From Nautilus pompilius (Eukaryota > Mollusca > Cephalopoda > Nautilida > Nautilidae), in the NCBI GenBank assembly GCA_018389105.1, contig JACATO010000998.1, positions 496,001 through 560,000 of the forward strand: DNA of 64,000 bases, given 5' to 3'. Shown here in pieces: positions 1-13,199 of this stretch. Below the pieces are notes generated by a model that ran no database searches, was not told the DNA's origin, and was given only the letters and a program-made list of their open reading frames with translations. Within the stretch, counting starts at the first letter, position 1. Each line of letters opens with the position of its first letter. The position numbers and the translations under genes were made by a program.

Positions 1-122
1 AAAATAGGGACAAATAGGGAAATCAAGCAGATTTTTTTGCCTTCCAAGTGGCTCAAAGCTTGGTTAGTTAACCAAGTATCCAATAACTGCTTTCTATCAC
101 TCATGTTGGAGTTCATGATCAC

Positions 123-180
<58 letters not shown>

Positions 181-3100
181 TAAAGCCTTCTTCTGAAAAT
201 GATTTTTTTGATTTTAGCTGAGTGGATTTGCTGTCTTCTAAAGCCCCACAAGTTCAAAAGGCAATCCTTTTTGTTATGAGTGAACCCATAAAAGGCGAGT
301 TTATGTTGGCAACTTCTAACTGTCTAGATAAAAAAAATTGGACAAGGTCTCACAGATCTTTATGCTGCGAGAATCACTTCCTTCTTTTGTTTCACTCGTA
401 TTCACATCTTTCTTTTGCTTTCTTATATTTTGTGATGTGCATGCATCCTTTTCCACTTGTCATGCATCATTGCTCAATCATTCCTTAAAACTACATTTGA
501 TTCATAAAAACATGTTTTTCTCATTGTATAATGATCTTAGAGCGAGAGTATATCACTTGCAGGTCAGCTCATGTCTGTGCAAGTTATAGTTAAACTCTCA
601 TGGTTTTCCCCATTGGTGTCACTGATAGTTATCCCAATAGTTGCCAGGTAGATTTTTTTGCTCACCAATGACTATTTGCAGCCTCCTAAATATATATTCT
701 CATCTTACTTTCAGTACAAAATTTAAATAATACTAAAGGCTAAAATAACTCATTTGGTATGCCTACATATTAACCTTTTCACCAATTATTGCCTATAGGT
801 CTATGCCAGTAACATCTCTTTAGCAAAGTAATTTTAGAAAATGTGAATCTATCAGCATTAGAAACTACAAAAAGGCTATCTTGTAAGCAAATTTGTCAAC
901 ATATTAGGGGGGTTTTCTTATGCCTGCCATATATATAATACCATCAGCTATTTATATAATATCATCAGTGTGCTGTGGTGAATTAAGTTTCTGCCTTCGC
1001 TAGGTGTTAAGCCATTCACAGACTATGAAGCTATAAAATGTTTGTAAAAAAAGGCAAAACAAACACCATCAAGAAAACAACGGATGTTTCTTGGAAATCC
1101 AGTGAGACAAGGCAGTAGGGCTTTTGGTAAAAGTCAAATCAAGAGAGAATCTATCTGCAGCAATAAGTTATATGGCATCAAAGGACACATTTAGTTACAG
1201 GACTGCTGCCCCCATTAACTTTGTCTATCCAGCTGCTACAGTTCAGCTCAGCAGCGACTAGATCATGATAAAAACAGCTTTCAAATAATAATTTTAAGAT
1301 TAATCATTACTCAAACAAATTGTGGAACTATGACTCAGCTCATACCTGCATCTATATCGAGAATAATGTGCCCTTGGCTTATATTTTTGTCACACACACA
1401 CAAAATTCTGAATCGTTGTCAAGTTACTGAAGATCAAACAACTGGAATTGGTGAACAGGTAGAGCCAATCACCTTTTAACCCACTGATGCTTTCCACTAA
1501 AGGGGAGAAAACTCATAATACCAAAATTTTTCGAAGTACACAATTTTAAAATTTAATTTCAAAGTAAATCTTTATAACAAATGTTATAAAACAAAAACAA
1601 GATGCAAAAGATAAAACCAAAAAATTTACCTCAGATGGAGAGTTTTTGTTTATTACATTTCTTTATAGAAATAATCACCAAGTGTTTTTATTTTACCAGA
1701 TTGCTTCATACTATTTTACTACTTTTTTTTCTTCGTTTGTTTGCTTTGGTTTTAATGAAAATATCATAAATAACCGGAATCAATTAATGACAAACTTAAT
1801 TTACTCAAAAACTAAACATATTTTTGTTTTAATAACTTAAGAAAGGGAAGTTATTGGTGATGCTTTATTTACAGAAGGTAGAGGGCTACTTTTCAGTACA
1901 TTAAACCATCCAATGCTGTTCAAACATGGATGGCTGACACTGGAACTCTTCTGTCAGAAGGCCAGAAATTACTTCATGTGCATCACAGCCAACTCACAAG
2001 ATGGAGGAGTAATGAGGTATAAATATGACAGTATATAATTATTTCTCATATGCATTTGATAATTTTGTGATTGATGACTTATGTATTGACACCAAAAAAT
2101 GAACAGTAGTAATATGCTATTTGGACTTCTGTGTTCATTCCAACAGCTTTGCTAACTGAAAAAAATTAAGTTATCATTTTCTATGTTTCATTTACTTAGT
2201 AAAGTTAATGGCATCCACTTAAACATCCATATGCACATCTAGGAGCTAAAACATCAGACCTTGGAATGTGCACTATTTAAGTCATTTTTGCAAAAGGTTC
2301 ATATCACCAAGGACCAACTTCTAATACAGTACATTAAAATAATTGATATTAAAAAGGTTTTCAAAAGGGGAACGAGCAGGTAGGCTTCAATAGCAGACAA
2401 AATGGACATCTAGAAATACTTCAGACCACTTTCTATTTTTCCCTAGTGTTTACACAGAGAACAGAGTTCTGTTCAGGGTGGTGGTGTTTGGAAAAAAGAT
2501 AAACATTTAAGTTGAATTTTTTAAAAAAAAAAGAATAAATTAAGATTCATTAATAAAGTATGAACATACAAATAAAACGCCTTCACACACTACTACTTTA
2601 CTCAGATCCTAGTTTGCAGTGCATTTTAAAATAAATGTCCCATCTTTTGGTGTGATAATAGTTCTGTGCATATTTTTTAAATAAAATTTCATACATAAAA
2701 TGACTTTCATAAATCAAATTTCAGCCATTTCCTAAAGCTGGCCATTACCCCGCACCATAATAAAAACAAGAGGCATCAATGTAAGGTGCCAACAGCAAAA
2801 ACAAAATACTGGTAGACACTAATGTCTAAAAGAAACATAATTAGTCTGGCGTGGAACAATGCTCTTGAATTACTACCCGACCATTCCTGTACCTTGTGGA
2901 GTCTGCCACTCCCATCTTCATCAGGAAATGGAAGGTCCTTACTAGAAATCCCCCGTTTATCTGTGGGAGGAAACTGAAGTTCCAAACCCGTACCAATTGG
3001 GTGGTACAGAAGAACAAGAAGAAACCACGTTATTGGGGGGGGGGTTGCCAAACCAAGGCGATCTCTAATGCACCCTCAGTCGCACTGTGCACTCAGCCAT

Positions 3101-4913
3101 CTGCTCAAAGTTAAGTTTATCTCCCACTACTCATAGATACTTTAACTCCTCTCACTTTTTAAATTCAATTACAATGCAACTATACAACCAGTAAAGAGAA
3201 GATGTCAGTAAGCCCGGTCCTAATTTTTCAATGAATTTAATGAAAATATATGTTTCAAAGAGCTTATAAATAGTATGTATGTTTAGATTTTCAGAATAAG
3301 CAACCATTGGGAGAGACAGAGGAGAAAATGTGTGTTACCAAGTATATGGTTTGTCAGTGTTGCCAGAAGCAAACAAGAGTGGAAGCAAATTGGAGAAGAT
3401 AAGAAAAATGCTACTGTTCAGCTGATCTTACCAGTCCTTACTGCATCAAATTTTCTATCCTGGTAAAGGATGCATTTTGCCATTAATAATGACAAGTGAA
3501 CAAGGGGACCAGCACAAGAGTTGTGCCTGCAGCTACAGAAACAAATCTTCAAAACCATAAGAATCATTATCATCAAGACCGCTATGATGCAGCCAGCATT
3601 TAGATGAGGAGAAAATGAAAACAGAATTCTCAGGTCCAGAACGCTGTGCAGGTCGGCACCAGCTAAACAAATATCAGTCTCACGGCTTACCAGCAGGTTA
3701 ATGCCTGAAAGGGAGGCACCAAATTCTTTTGCAAGTTATGATACTACTTCTACAATGTCCACCTAGAGCTTCTCTCTGTTCAAGAATACACACTAAAGCA
3801 AGCAAGGTCATTATGTACTGGAAAACTCGTAGAAGCTAACAGGAGATGAGAGATAACAATCCAAAAGTAGAGCCCTTGTCACATTGCGCCAGCTCAGTAC
3901 CCTGGCTGCCAGCATGAAACCAAAAAACGAAGCCTGCTTTTTTGGCTGCTGCTGCTGCACCCATCAGTACTGTGGCTCCCAAACTTTGTCAGGCCATCAA
4001 AGCCAAAAGGGGGGAGGGGAGGAGGCATTCTATCAAAGACACCAGGTGCCTCTTGGAAAACAGTGATATTGATGAATTCATCTGAATCAATCCTTGCATA
4101 CTGTCTGAAATTTCTGCCAAACAAACTGGAAAATGGTTGCCAAAACTACAGTTTTGCGCTATTTCGCTTTTATGAAGCGGCCCATTAAGTACATGGAAAA
4201 GCATCCCAGCTCATCAGACCAGCCTGTGATTCTGTCGCAGTGCTGGCCTGAGTTTCAAGGAAATCCGAGATTAGGGCCATTTTCAGGATTTACTGACAGA
4301 ATGAGGTACCAACAACAATACATCGGAATTTCATGAATTAAAAAACTTTTCTTTTTTTTTAAAATTACTATAATGTGTGTGAGAGGGTTATATATATTTG
4401 TATGTACACAGTATCCTTTTCTTCTTTAGCAGCATAAGAGATAGTTTAATCAAACCTCACTGTAACTTCATCCCAAGACCCCCGCTATTCGCACCATATT
4501 GTGTGGTTAAAACCGGCGGCCACCGTAAGGGTTCCTCGGGAGACTATAGCACACACTAGAGTGGGGAAAACCTTAAGCTGCTCGGGGACAGACAAACCCT
4601 GTGCTCCTGGACAGGTAATGCAGACACCAATTTACAACTTAAAGAGACGGGCGCGCACCGACTCCACCCATTACATATGCTAATAACGGAGGGGTTACCC
4701 CCAAATGCGCCGCTCTGGGACCCGCTGGTGTTGAAGTTCTGCGGTAATCGGTTCCCCCCTCAATCGGTTAATTAACCCTCCCCCCGCCTCCCTTTAAAGG
4801 ACGATTTCAATTTAAAATTTAGGGCCGAAGACAAGGGTTGGGGGACGTAAGGATGGAGGGGGGAGGGGGGAGGGGCTGGAAACAAAAGATGCGGAGACAG
4901 GGGACTCACTCAC
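1..4913 (-). other. Probable first intron of the tetraspanin gene; no other gene seen
   Basis: This stretch lies downstream of the tetraspanin first coding exon (minus strand) and begins at that exon's splice donor, so it is most simply intron 1. I looked for the next tetraspanin exons (first transmembrane segment plus the CCG-containing loop) in the minus frames and found none, so they probably lie left of the window. It contains a (TG)n microsatellite at 125-179. A patch near 2890-2980 resembles one at 36776-36862 and looks like a dispersed repeat. The open frames at 2776-3051, 3884-4124 and 4133-4336 have no recognisable domain and no splice support. Confidence 0.45.
125..179. repeat. (TG)n microsatellite
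   Basis: About 27 uninterrupted TG dinucleotides. Confidence 0.97.
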
Positions 4914-5640
4914 CCAGAATATAACGTTAAATCCGAACACCAGGTACTTGATGCAGCAGCTAACTTCCGACCTGTCCCTCCTCGCTCGCGGCTTCCTTGG
5001 CATCATGACCGTGAATGTAGCGCGGCAGACCACATCTGCAGCTGCCTTCGGCAATGGCAAGCATCTATGTGTTTAATGCACCCATCTTCTCTGTGTTGTC
5101 GTCCTCGTCCTCCTCGTCGTCGTTGTTGTTGTTTGTTTTGTTTGTTTTTGTTTGTTTTTTTTTCGCCGATGTTTCTCCTGCAAGACTCCGCATCGGCGAC
5201 CTCTGACCTCCGCGCCGCACTCTGAATCACCGAGTCTCGTTTTGATCACGTGACCTCGCCCCCCCCCCTCCCTCCCTCCAAAAACAATAAAAAAAAAAAA
5301 ATCCACACGCGCGCGCGCGGATATATACATACATGTGTGTGTGTTGTGTGTGTTGTGTGTGAATGCGAGAGAGAAAAGAGGGGTGGGGTGGATGTGCGAT
5401 CGTTACGCGCGCCGTGTGGATGTTTGTAAAAAAATAAATTATTATAAACGACGACGCTAATCGATATTTGCCGAGCTGATAAATACAGGGGTATAAATTT
5501 ATGGCGTCGTTTGAAGTCGGGGTGGGGGGGGGTGGACCGACCGTCGTGGACGGACCCGCCGCCGCCTCTTGTCGGGATCCGGCATCTCCATGGAGACGAA
5601 AACAACGGAAGGGCCGACAAACATTCCCCCCCCCCAATAA
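4480..5640 (-). promoter_or_regulatory. CpG-rich promoter region of the tetraspanin gene
   Basis: CpG density and G+C rise sharply here compared with the AT-rich flanks, and the region spans the first coding exon at 4914-5006. Upstream of that exon on the minus strand are a perfect CACGTG E-box in the context ATCACGTGACC (5245-5255) and an X-box-like palindrome, ATCTCCATGGAGAC (5584-5597). No TATA box is evident, as is common for CpG-type promoters. The long open frames on both strands at 5227-5698 are probably by-products of low-complexity G/C-rich sequence rather than genes. Confidence 0.6.
4914..5006 (-). CDS. Tetraspanin (TspanC8-like), first coding exon only
   Basis: The exon encodes 31 residues starting MMPRKPRARRD and running through EVSCCIKYLVFGFNVIFW, then meets a consensus splice donor (GTGAGT) in phase 0. 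The conserved cytoplasmic Cys pair, the following Lys-Tyr, and the start of the first membrane helix (FGFNVIFW) match the N-terminus of the TSPAN5/14/17/33 group. Members of this group bind the metalloprotease ADAM10 and control its exit from the ER; that role is family knowledge, not shown here. Two adjacent ATGs could start the protein; the first is used here. The frame is open upstream but has no better ATG. The basic N-terminus (many Arg/Lys) fits the inside-positive rule. Other exons are not in the window. The family call is firm; which member it is remains open. Confidence 0.82.
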
Positions 5641-5649
5641 TAATAATAA

Positions 5650-8400
5650 TAGTAATAGTAGTAAAATCTCCGTCCGGCCTCTTAGTCTGGGGAATTAGCT
5701 TCGAAGACGGTTTTGGCGGATACTTTTTGAGTTGTATTTGTTTTAAACTGTTCTGGCTATTGCCCCGTTCACTGGAGGAGACCCAGGGGATGGATTATGG
5801 TTACAGTGCCAGTAACTCTCAATTAAACGCCCAATCAGTAGTTCATCTGTATGTTCAATCTTAATTACCAGTACCGTGATAACCTGGCCGCCCCCCCCCT
5901 CCCTCCCTCCCTCCTATACTACAGACATGACAGTTGTTCATCAGGCATAGCTACTCCCTGATCTTTTGTGCATGGCTCTGGGAACTGCATAAACCAATGC
6001 ATCATTCTGCCAAGGATAAAATAGGGTAGAATTTCTGTATTTCATAGGTGTTTGTCCATAAAACACAGACTGCATGAAACAATAGTCCTTGCCCGTTAGA
6101 TTATTTCTAATCATAAGTTTAAAACCACTGTCTAAATATTAACACTGTTGGAAAGTAGTGATGTGTTGTTGTTTTTTTTTTTACTTTTAGAATTCAGAAG
6201 TTGACTATAGTGTAGATTATAAAAGGAAATGTGTAGGTTGGATTGCGAAGGAATAACTATAGCATATAGCAGTCATCATCCCTTGCTGTTTTGGAGAGAT
6301 TCGGTGTAAAAGCCGTCCACAGAGTAGTATCTGCTAGGAGTGGCACCGACAAAGGTGTAACTCGTATTAAGACACTTGCAGATAAATAAGGAAAATGGAT
6401 AGAATATCAGAAATCAGTCAAGCATCTGGTGACCAAATGGCTGGTACATTTAAATGCATTTGAATTTAAATATGAGTTTAGGACATGAAGTCTTAGGAGG
6501 ACTACAGACTGGGTGCAACATAGAATTTGGGCATTAAGTGGGACACTGGTAAGCTGCTATTGAAAAAAAATAGGCTTCATATAATAAATTTGACTATAAG
6601 ATCTCTAGAGCCTGTAGTACAGCTGTTCTTGGATAATATCATGCATGGACTAGATTAGTTAAATATATGATACATTTACAGTTAAATGAGATATTTAGCT
6701 GAAAATTTTTAAATATTTGAAAAACCAGAATTTTTCTTTTTCAACTTTAACTGAGCTGATTATTTTGATAGTAGATGACAATTTTTTGGTTGGTTTATAC
6801 CCAAAAGCAGATAAATGTTTGCCAATTGTTCTTAGGATGATGTTCCATGTTTGTAATTGTACCTAAGTTTAAAATGGTGGAGTTTGTGGGCTTTATATAA
6901 GTTGTCAGAGCCATATTTTGTACATGCCTCACCAGACAAACACTTGGGAAATTTCTAAAAATTAAGAAAATAAGGATTTGCAGTTTGCATCAACGTTTAA
7001 GGAATCATTTCTCTTGTTATGAAAGTACAAATAAAACAAAAAAAAACAAGTGTAACTTATGAAAATTATCACTCTGCTTCATTATAACATTCTCCATCTT
7101 TAATGTATTAAATATCCTTTTAAAGAACATTGAGATTGTAAGGAATTTGTATTAAAAACTGAAAAAAAAACGTTTTTTTTTAATATTAGAAACCATATAG
7201 CACTATTTTAATCACTTTCATTCCAGAAATATTCTTAAAATTCTCTTGGATTTGAATACATCATTGAATTTTACGAATTTGAAAGTTGATGCCTTTCAGA
7301 GTTAGCTCCCTTATATTATATTATATTTTTTTAATGACAACACAAGTTTTTTAAAATAATATTTATTTTTATTGTAATAATATCCATTTTAAAATGAAAA
7401 ACCACAGAAAAGTTTAGACATAACCTTAATAGCTTTCTGGATTACTGGGAATTTTCTTTATTGTTATTTTTAACTATTCTCAGATATTAATTAAACCCTG
7501 TGCATCAGTATTTTTTTACCCTAGTAACTAGCCAAGTTGTGCGGTACTGTTGGTGGCGCCATCTCCTTCTCATTGTAATAATAATAACAATAATGAAAAA
7601 CTAGTGAAACAGGCTTTCCACGTGATAATAAATCCTCCTAGATACAACTGAATATGCTGTACTTTGCTTCCAAACAGCCAGTAGTAGATTTTTAACCAAA
7701 AAGTTTTTTCTTCAGTTGGTTCCAACCACAGACGGCATTGGTTGTCTTCCCTTTATTCTTTAGTATGATGTTTTTAGATTGATATTCTATTTGAAGCATT
7801 TAGATAACACAGAGAACAGAATACAGTTAATTTTCTGTGTTGGTAATGTAATTCTAATGACAGAATTAACCACTTGTATGTCTGTATCTTTCCGAGTAAA
7901 AATATTGCATAGGTGCATCATTTAAAAAAAAAATGTACAAGAGATCTTAACATGAAAATATAGAAAAAATTAAGTTAGTAAAATAATTTTTGTAGAAAGA
8001 TAAAAAATAAAACTAATTATTAAAATACTATAAATGATTATCTGTAATTTATTTTGTTTTTAAAAAAATTTAATATTTTTGCTGACTAATGCATGATGAA
8101 ATATTTGCAAAACATCCAGGGATATTGGAATTTGACATCATATCTTTAATTCCACTTGTGAAAGTTCAAACACAAAGTATTTAGAAATTATAAAAAAAAA
8201 ACAGTTTATTACTTAGTTATAATAGCCCATAGATTTAATTTCAACATTAATGAAGATATGATGTCATGATTTCTACAGATAACCTATGCAGTCAAAATTC
8301 ATGTGATTGGCATAGTTAGTATTGAGTGTAGTCACCACGAGACAATATGTAATTGATACATCAGCTATGTATACTTAAAATGAAACATCTACTTAAACCC
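5650..8400. other. Intergenic sequence, nothing recognised
   Basis: AT-rich sequence with short homopolymer runs and no long open frame, RNA gene or clear transposon protein in either strand. Confidence 0.5.
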
Positions 8401-9080
8401 ATCTGGTAGCACTTGCTTTCTGGGTTGAGAGCAACACCCAGATTGTGTAGATTCTGTGGAGTAAGATTCCTGATGCTAATGTATCTACCAAGAACATCCT
8501 AGTGATCCTCAGGGCTGTTATTGGCCCATAAAGGACATAGTGCCAACTCTAGCCCAGTGTGGATTCACATTACTGTCTTGAAACACTAACACTGGTCCCA
8601 TGTGTTAGAAAAGATGGATGATCACATAATCTCATCAAGGTACACAAAGTTGATCTCTCCCCTACACTATTACTACATTTCCTCCACTGAAGCAATCATG
8701 ATTAAAATCAGTACCAGTATAGCACTCTCCTCAACAATGACATCCACATAATCTGCCCTTGGACTTTTGTCCAACAATAATAGCACCCTGCCCATGCTAA
8801 TCAAGTATAGCAGTAATGGTTGCTCAGAGAGAGACCAACAAAAGGACATTTGGCACATAACCATGTATGATGAATAAAGTGAGTTTTTGATGGTTTATGA
8901 GAATGTTTATGTCCTTTAAACTGCCAGTAGACACTGTTGGAGTGAAAGCAGTAACTCTAATCTGCAAGGCCATTTTTCTAACTGTCTGTTTATCATTAGT
9001 ATTTCTACAATGAAGACAAATTCTGCCATTTTTGCCACTGAACTTGATAAACATTAAAATTTGCATGTTTGACCTGCATA
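8400..9080 (-). mobile_element. Decayed Tc1-like transposase relic
   Basis: Minus-strand frames broken by many stops and shifts retain patches that look like the second half of a Tc1-type DDE transposase. One is a GGNVV patch resembling the conserved 'GGSVMVWG' strand. Another, GPVFQDSNVNPHWAR, has the Asp-Asn-x-x-x-His arrangement of the catalytic 'QDNAxxH' motif. Farther on come L..AL and a terminal IPQ-like segment. The region is too degraded to give ends or terminal inverted repeats. The call rests on motif order only, so it is tentative. Confidence 0.45.
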
Positions 9081-9089
9081 GATTTGCTT

Positions 9090-11420
9090 TTTTTTAAAGT
9101 TAATGATCTGCTATCTCTATGCTTTACTGAAGCATCTTTAAGCCATAATGCAAGATACTGATGATTAACCTGATAATTTCTGTTGCAATTTTATGCTAAG
9201 AAACTTGGTGTTATTTACTTTTTAAAGGTAAGTACATATGTCACATATTTAATTTTTTCTCAATTTTAAATGCATTAAACCATTTTTAATACAACCAGGA
9301 AAATGTTTTTTCTTTTTTTAAGAAACCACCAGCAATTTGCAATTATAATAAAATGTATGCAAAACAATGGATAAATGTCAGAATAGTAAGGGCTAGCTTA
9401 CAGGTGTTTTACCAAATGTGTTCAAACATCATTTACTTGATGAAGATGTACATTGTTTGTTGATATTTTGTTTTCTCTTCTTCTCTATACTGATTTAAAT
9501 TGTCATGCAAGTGTGATATTCACATTGTCTCGTTTGGAATTTTTTCTTTTAAATAAATTGTTTACAGGCAGTAATCATCTGCATCAGCAAATTATTGAAA
9601 TATTTTCCCCAGTAATGCCACTCAAAAGCATTTATCAAGTCACTACAAGTGAAAACCTGGATGCTGTATAGAACAAATAAAACTCAGTAGTCAAAATGTA
9701 GAAGCCACTGTCTAATCTTAATTAAATACTATTCATATCTAACTAAACTTATTTAACTAAACAAGCCGTTTTGTAGCACCTAGAAACCATAAATCTCATT
9801 TTTCTCGGACTATTGTTTGTTGATAATTTTTACACTGCTTGATCACTATGTATTATTAATAACAGTAACTATAAGTTTTCTTAATTTTACTTCGACACCA
9901 GTTTTGTCAGATTCCGAAGCATAGATGACAATCAGAGTAGGATAAGTATATGTTTGGCCAGTTATAGTTAGTTATCGAAACTGAGTGATGGCTGCGGGTA
10001 TAAATGAGTTTGTTTAATTGCTAGTACCAGTAGCAGATAATTAGCAATGACGGTCTTTCTTCACTATAAAACAACAACAAAAACAATACACACACACACA
10101 CACACACATACACATCTATATCTATAATCAATTGCCGATGTTTAATTCAAGATTTTCACAAATTACATTTCTTTTTGAAGACACTAAATTTACCAGATTT
10201 TTTTTTTCTAGGAGAGTTATCGTTCGTTGAACGTTTCAACGAGAGATAATCAACCAGAAGTGGACAATCACAGCTATTAATAGTTATGATGCTTGATGCA
10301 TGCTTCTCTTATCTTTCTTAAGCTAACGTTTGCTGTAGTTTTGAGTTCTAAATTTGTGCCGTTACTCTTCTGTGGATCTGTCCGAAAATACATAATATGT
10401 TGTTGTTTACTGAACGTAAATAAATTAAATATTACAAGAATCATATTCTGTCTGTTTGTTTTTTTTGCACAAACAAGTTCTAACATTTGTAACAAGTTTT
10501 AAGGTCTGCTATAAATGTATAAAAAAAAAAGAAACAGGAAAACATAAAGAAAGCACTGCCTTTGCAATGTCCCAGTTTGTCTGTATTTTTAAATATTTCA
10601 TGCAAAAATTTGAACTTCTCCAGTTTTGTGTTAATATCTGCAACGATTTTCAGATTGGCCATGCAGTGACGATTTAGAGGGACATAACTCTGCATAACTT
10701 ACTAAGTTCCAAAAGGAAATGTGCAAATAATATTTAAATATTGTAGTATATGCAGAAGAGCAGGAAGTCTACCTGTATTATTTTCCAACTTGCAAAATAT
10801 TGTGTCAAACTTGGAAGATAAGAAATTACCACAAAACGAGTGAACTTTTTTTAAAAAATAATTTCAGAAGCAAATAGTGAATATGCAGCAGGGGAGACCA
10901 CCGAGGCTAGCTTGTTCACACAGCAGGGACGTATAGATGAGGATGTAATCGACATCATATTCCTTGATCTGCAATCAGAAGTAGAATGACGTCGATTATA
11001 GCCTAATGTATACGTTTAATTAGGAACTACTGATGCTATGGCAACCCATCTGTGTAGCAACTGCCCCCCCTCTCTCTCTCTCTATGCCGTTCCCGCTAGT
11101 GTGTGAGGCTATTTAGTTAATACGGATTATGGGTGTTTGTTCTTACCTGCTGTCGAAGTGGAGACCGAAAAGAAACGACACCGGAAGCGTGGTCCCCAGA
11201 GAGGCAAAGTTTGAGGGACTCCGCGGTGCGGAGAGTTTATATCAGGTGGGGGGGTCTTAATTACAGGTGGTCGGATAAACCATTAATGGAGGATAAAAAT
11301 AACAAACAGTTTCCTTCGTTATCGTTTAGAAGAGATAGTTGAAGACCGGAGGAACCCCGCCAGCCTGTCCAGAGAACTTTACCTGGGTGGGGGATACAAC
11401 AATGCACACGTTTCGGTAAA
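9090..11420. other. Intergenic sequence, nothing recognised
   Basis: AT-rich sequence with a short (CA)n run near 10088-10108 and a CT run near 11068-11083. Open frames at 10277-10695 overlap on both strands, are low in complexity and show no domain. Confidence 0.5.
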
Positions 11421-11423
11421 GTG

Positions 11424-11429
11424 TTTATT
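11424..11429 (-). terminator. AATAAA poly(A) signal of the 167-aa membrane protein gene
   Basis: A perfect AATAAA on the minus strand lies 34 nt after the TAA stop at 11463-11465, giving a short 3' untranslated region and supporting the gene model. Confidence 0.65.
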
Positions 11430-11462
11430 GAAGCGGAAACAAAGGGGTGCGCGTTTTCCTAA

Positions 11463-12199
11463 TTAGGGGCCTCGGTTCACGGATGCGGAATTTACCGTGG
11501 TGGTCAGCACGTGATGAACTCTGTCAGCCAGTTTCTGTTTTCTGTGCGAACCGATGAAGGTTCTGCCATACAGGAGGAAGCCGACCGGGAACAGGATGCC
11601 CAGGCAACGGCGGATCAGGACGGAGGGAACCCAGGAATTCAGGGTGATGCCCATGAGGCGGGTAAACTCCAGTGCGGCGTGTGAAGTTCCCAGGCAGCAG
11701 ACGAACTGGGTAAACGGTGTCCTGCCGGGGTAGTCGGACACCCGAGACGCGTACAGCGACATCCCCACCAGGCTCTGGAACCGCGCCACGTTCACGACAA
11801 CTTCCTTCAGTGGGCTGAACACTCTGAGGAAAGAGAACGTTTTTAAACGATAAGCGTGCGCTTATAACTTCAGCGACAGCAGACGACACTCTCTCTATTG
11901 TATAAAACAAGGAGAAAAAAAGCAAATAAAAATTTAAATAGTAAACAGCAAAATGGTGGCTGAACACGAAACTCTCTCGTGTTCGGTTCAGCTTTTTTAA
12001 AGAAAGCGAAGATAAATCCTCGTCCTTTTCTGTCCTTTTTAAAATAATATATATATTATTCATTCATTATTAGTGGCAGAAATATGGCGACAGGAATAAT
12101 AATAATAATAAAGTTCGAAATTACAAGGCACTTATTCAAAAACTTGATAGACGGGACACCCTGTACACCCCAGGGAGCCATTTCTATACCCATCCCTCA

Positions 12200-12271
<72 letters not shown>

Positions 12272-12459
12272 TCGTTCAGGTAACTCGGAAAATTTAATCC
12301 TAATTGTAACATTTACCCGAGTTTGCTTGGAGTCGTTGTCAAATAATATGCATAAGCGATGTAGTTGACAAAGGATAGACCAGGCACGAGCTTATTGACT
12401 ATCAGGTCTTCATTACTGACATAAAATTTCTCCACTAGACGCTTTATTTCTGACTCCAT
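11463..12459 (-). CDS. Uncharacterised small membrane protein, two exons (paralogue 1)
   Basis: Exon 1 is 12317-12459: an ATG in strong context (GGGGAAATGG), 47 codons plus two bases, then a GTAAAT donor. Exon 2 is 11463-11823: pyrimidine-rich acceptor ending CTCAG, 119 codons and TAA. Joined in phase 2 they give 167 residues. The N-terminus (MESEIKRLVEKFYVSNEDLI) looks soluble and helical. Hydrophobic stretches lie near residues 25-40, 85-105 and 122-142, suggesting two or three membrane segments, and the tail is basic. I do not recognise the family. The second exon aligns with the plus-strand gene at 17946-18354 (shared pattern R-[FY]-Q-S-x2-G-x-S-x-Y, then F-x-x-F-V-x-C, then I-R/V-R-x-x-G-[IM]-L, then a G-[RK]-x-x-F end), with the intron in the same place and phase. 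Upstream are an X-box-like site and a CACGTG E-box. Confidence 0.72.
12200..12271. repeat. (ATT)n microsatellite in the intron of paralogue 1
   Basis: About 23 ATT units with one interruption near 12230. It lies between the two coding exons of the minus-strand membrane protein gene. Confidence 0.95.
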
Positions 12460-12545
12460 TTCCCCTTACGATTACGGTCGAAAATTCTGAAGCGTGACTA
12501 TGTATCAGAGAGAGAGAAAGAATATTATACAATGGCGACCGATCC

Positions 12546-12570
12546 GTTACCATGGACACTATCACGTGAC
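12546..12570 (-). promoter_or_regulatory. X-box-like site followed by CACGTG E-box upstream of paralogue 1
   Basis: GTTACCATGGACAC (12546-12559) resembles the RFX X-box (GTTNCCATGGNAAC) with its palindromic CCATGG core, and ATCACGTGAC (12561-12570) contains a perfect E-box. Both lie 87-111 bp upstream of the ATG at 12459, a usual promoter distance. Binding is inferred from consensus only. Confidence 0.45.
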
Positions 12571-12631
12571 GAAGGAAAGAGTTTCGGAAGAACGTCAGTA
12601 TTATGTCGATAATTAAGCAGCTTCACTCATC

Positions 12632-12694
<63 letters not shown>
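12632..12694. repeat. (AAT)n microsatellite
   Basis: About 20 perfect trinucleotide units upstream of paralogue 1. Confidence 0.96.
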
Positions 12695-13199
12695 TAGTAA
12701 ACGTTTCCCGTTTATACTAGTTCTTTGGTCACGTGATAAAACGTCACAAATCTGACAGCATTAAAAGAAAACAACAACAACAACAAAAGAAACCGCAATA
12801 GCTGTAAAATTGGGAAGACAAAAACAGGCTGAGAGACGCACAGAGTTAACGTATTTGCGTTTCAAGTTCGACGTAGACAAACGTTAACTCCCGTTAATCT
12901 GCAGCGATCTCCATGGCGATATCCCTCCGCTCTGTGATTACCAGTCACCCTGTCGGTGTGATGAGCCCTCCGCATGCCGTTTCATTATCCCTCAAATTCG
13001 TATTACTCCGCACAGGTTGAGCCGGAGAGATGTGAGCGCGGTGAAGACGGACGACGAGGTTTACTAATATACTGAAAATAACGAGTTACACGTACAGCGA
13101 CATTACTTGTCGCTCAGTAAACTTTGTTTATACAGTTTTGCAAATGTCTGGGGCTGAATCGTTCTCTCCTCCTCGTTTCTACATATTTATTTTTCAATT

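Noticed and set aside
2776-3051. 91-aa minus-strand frame and its plus-strand partner at 2896-3114
   Set aside because: It overlaps a dispersed repeat, lacks an ATG in good context and has no domain.
5227-5698. Overlapping long open frames on both strands
   Set aside because: They lie in a low-complexity CpG-rich promoter region with long C and T runs; composition is biased and no domain is seen.
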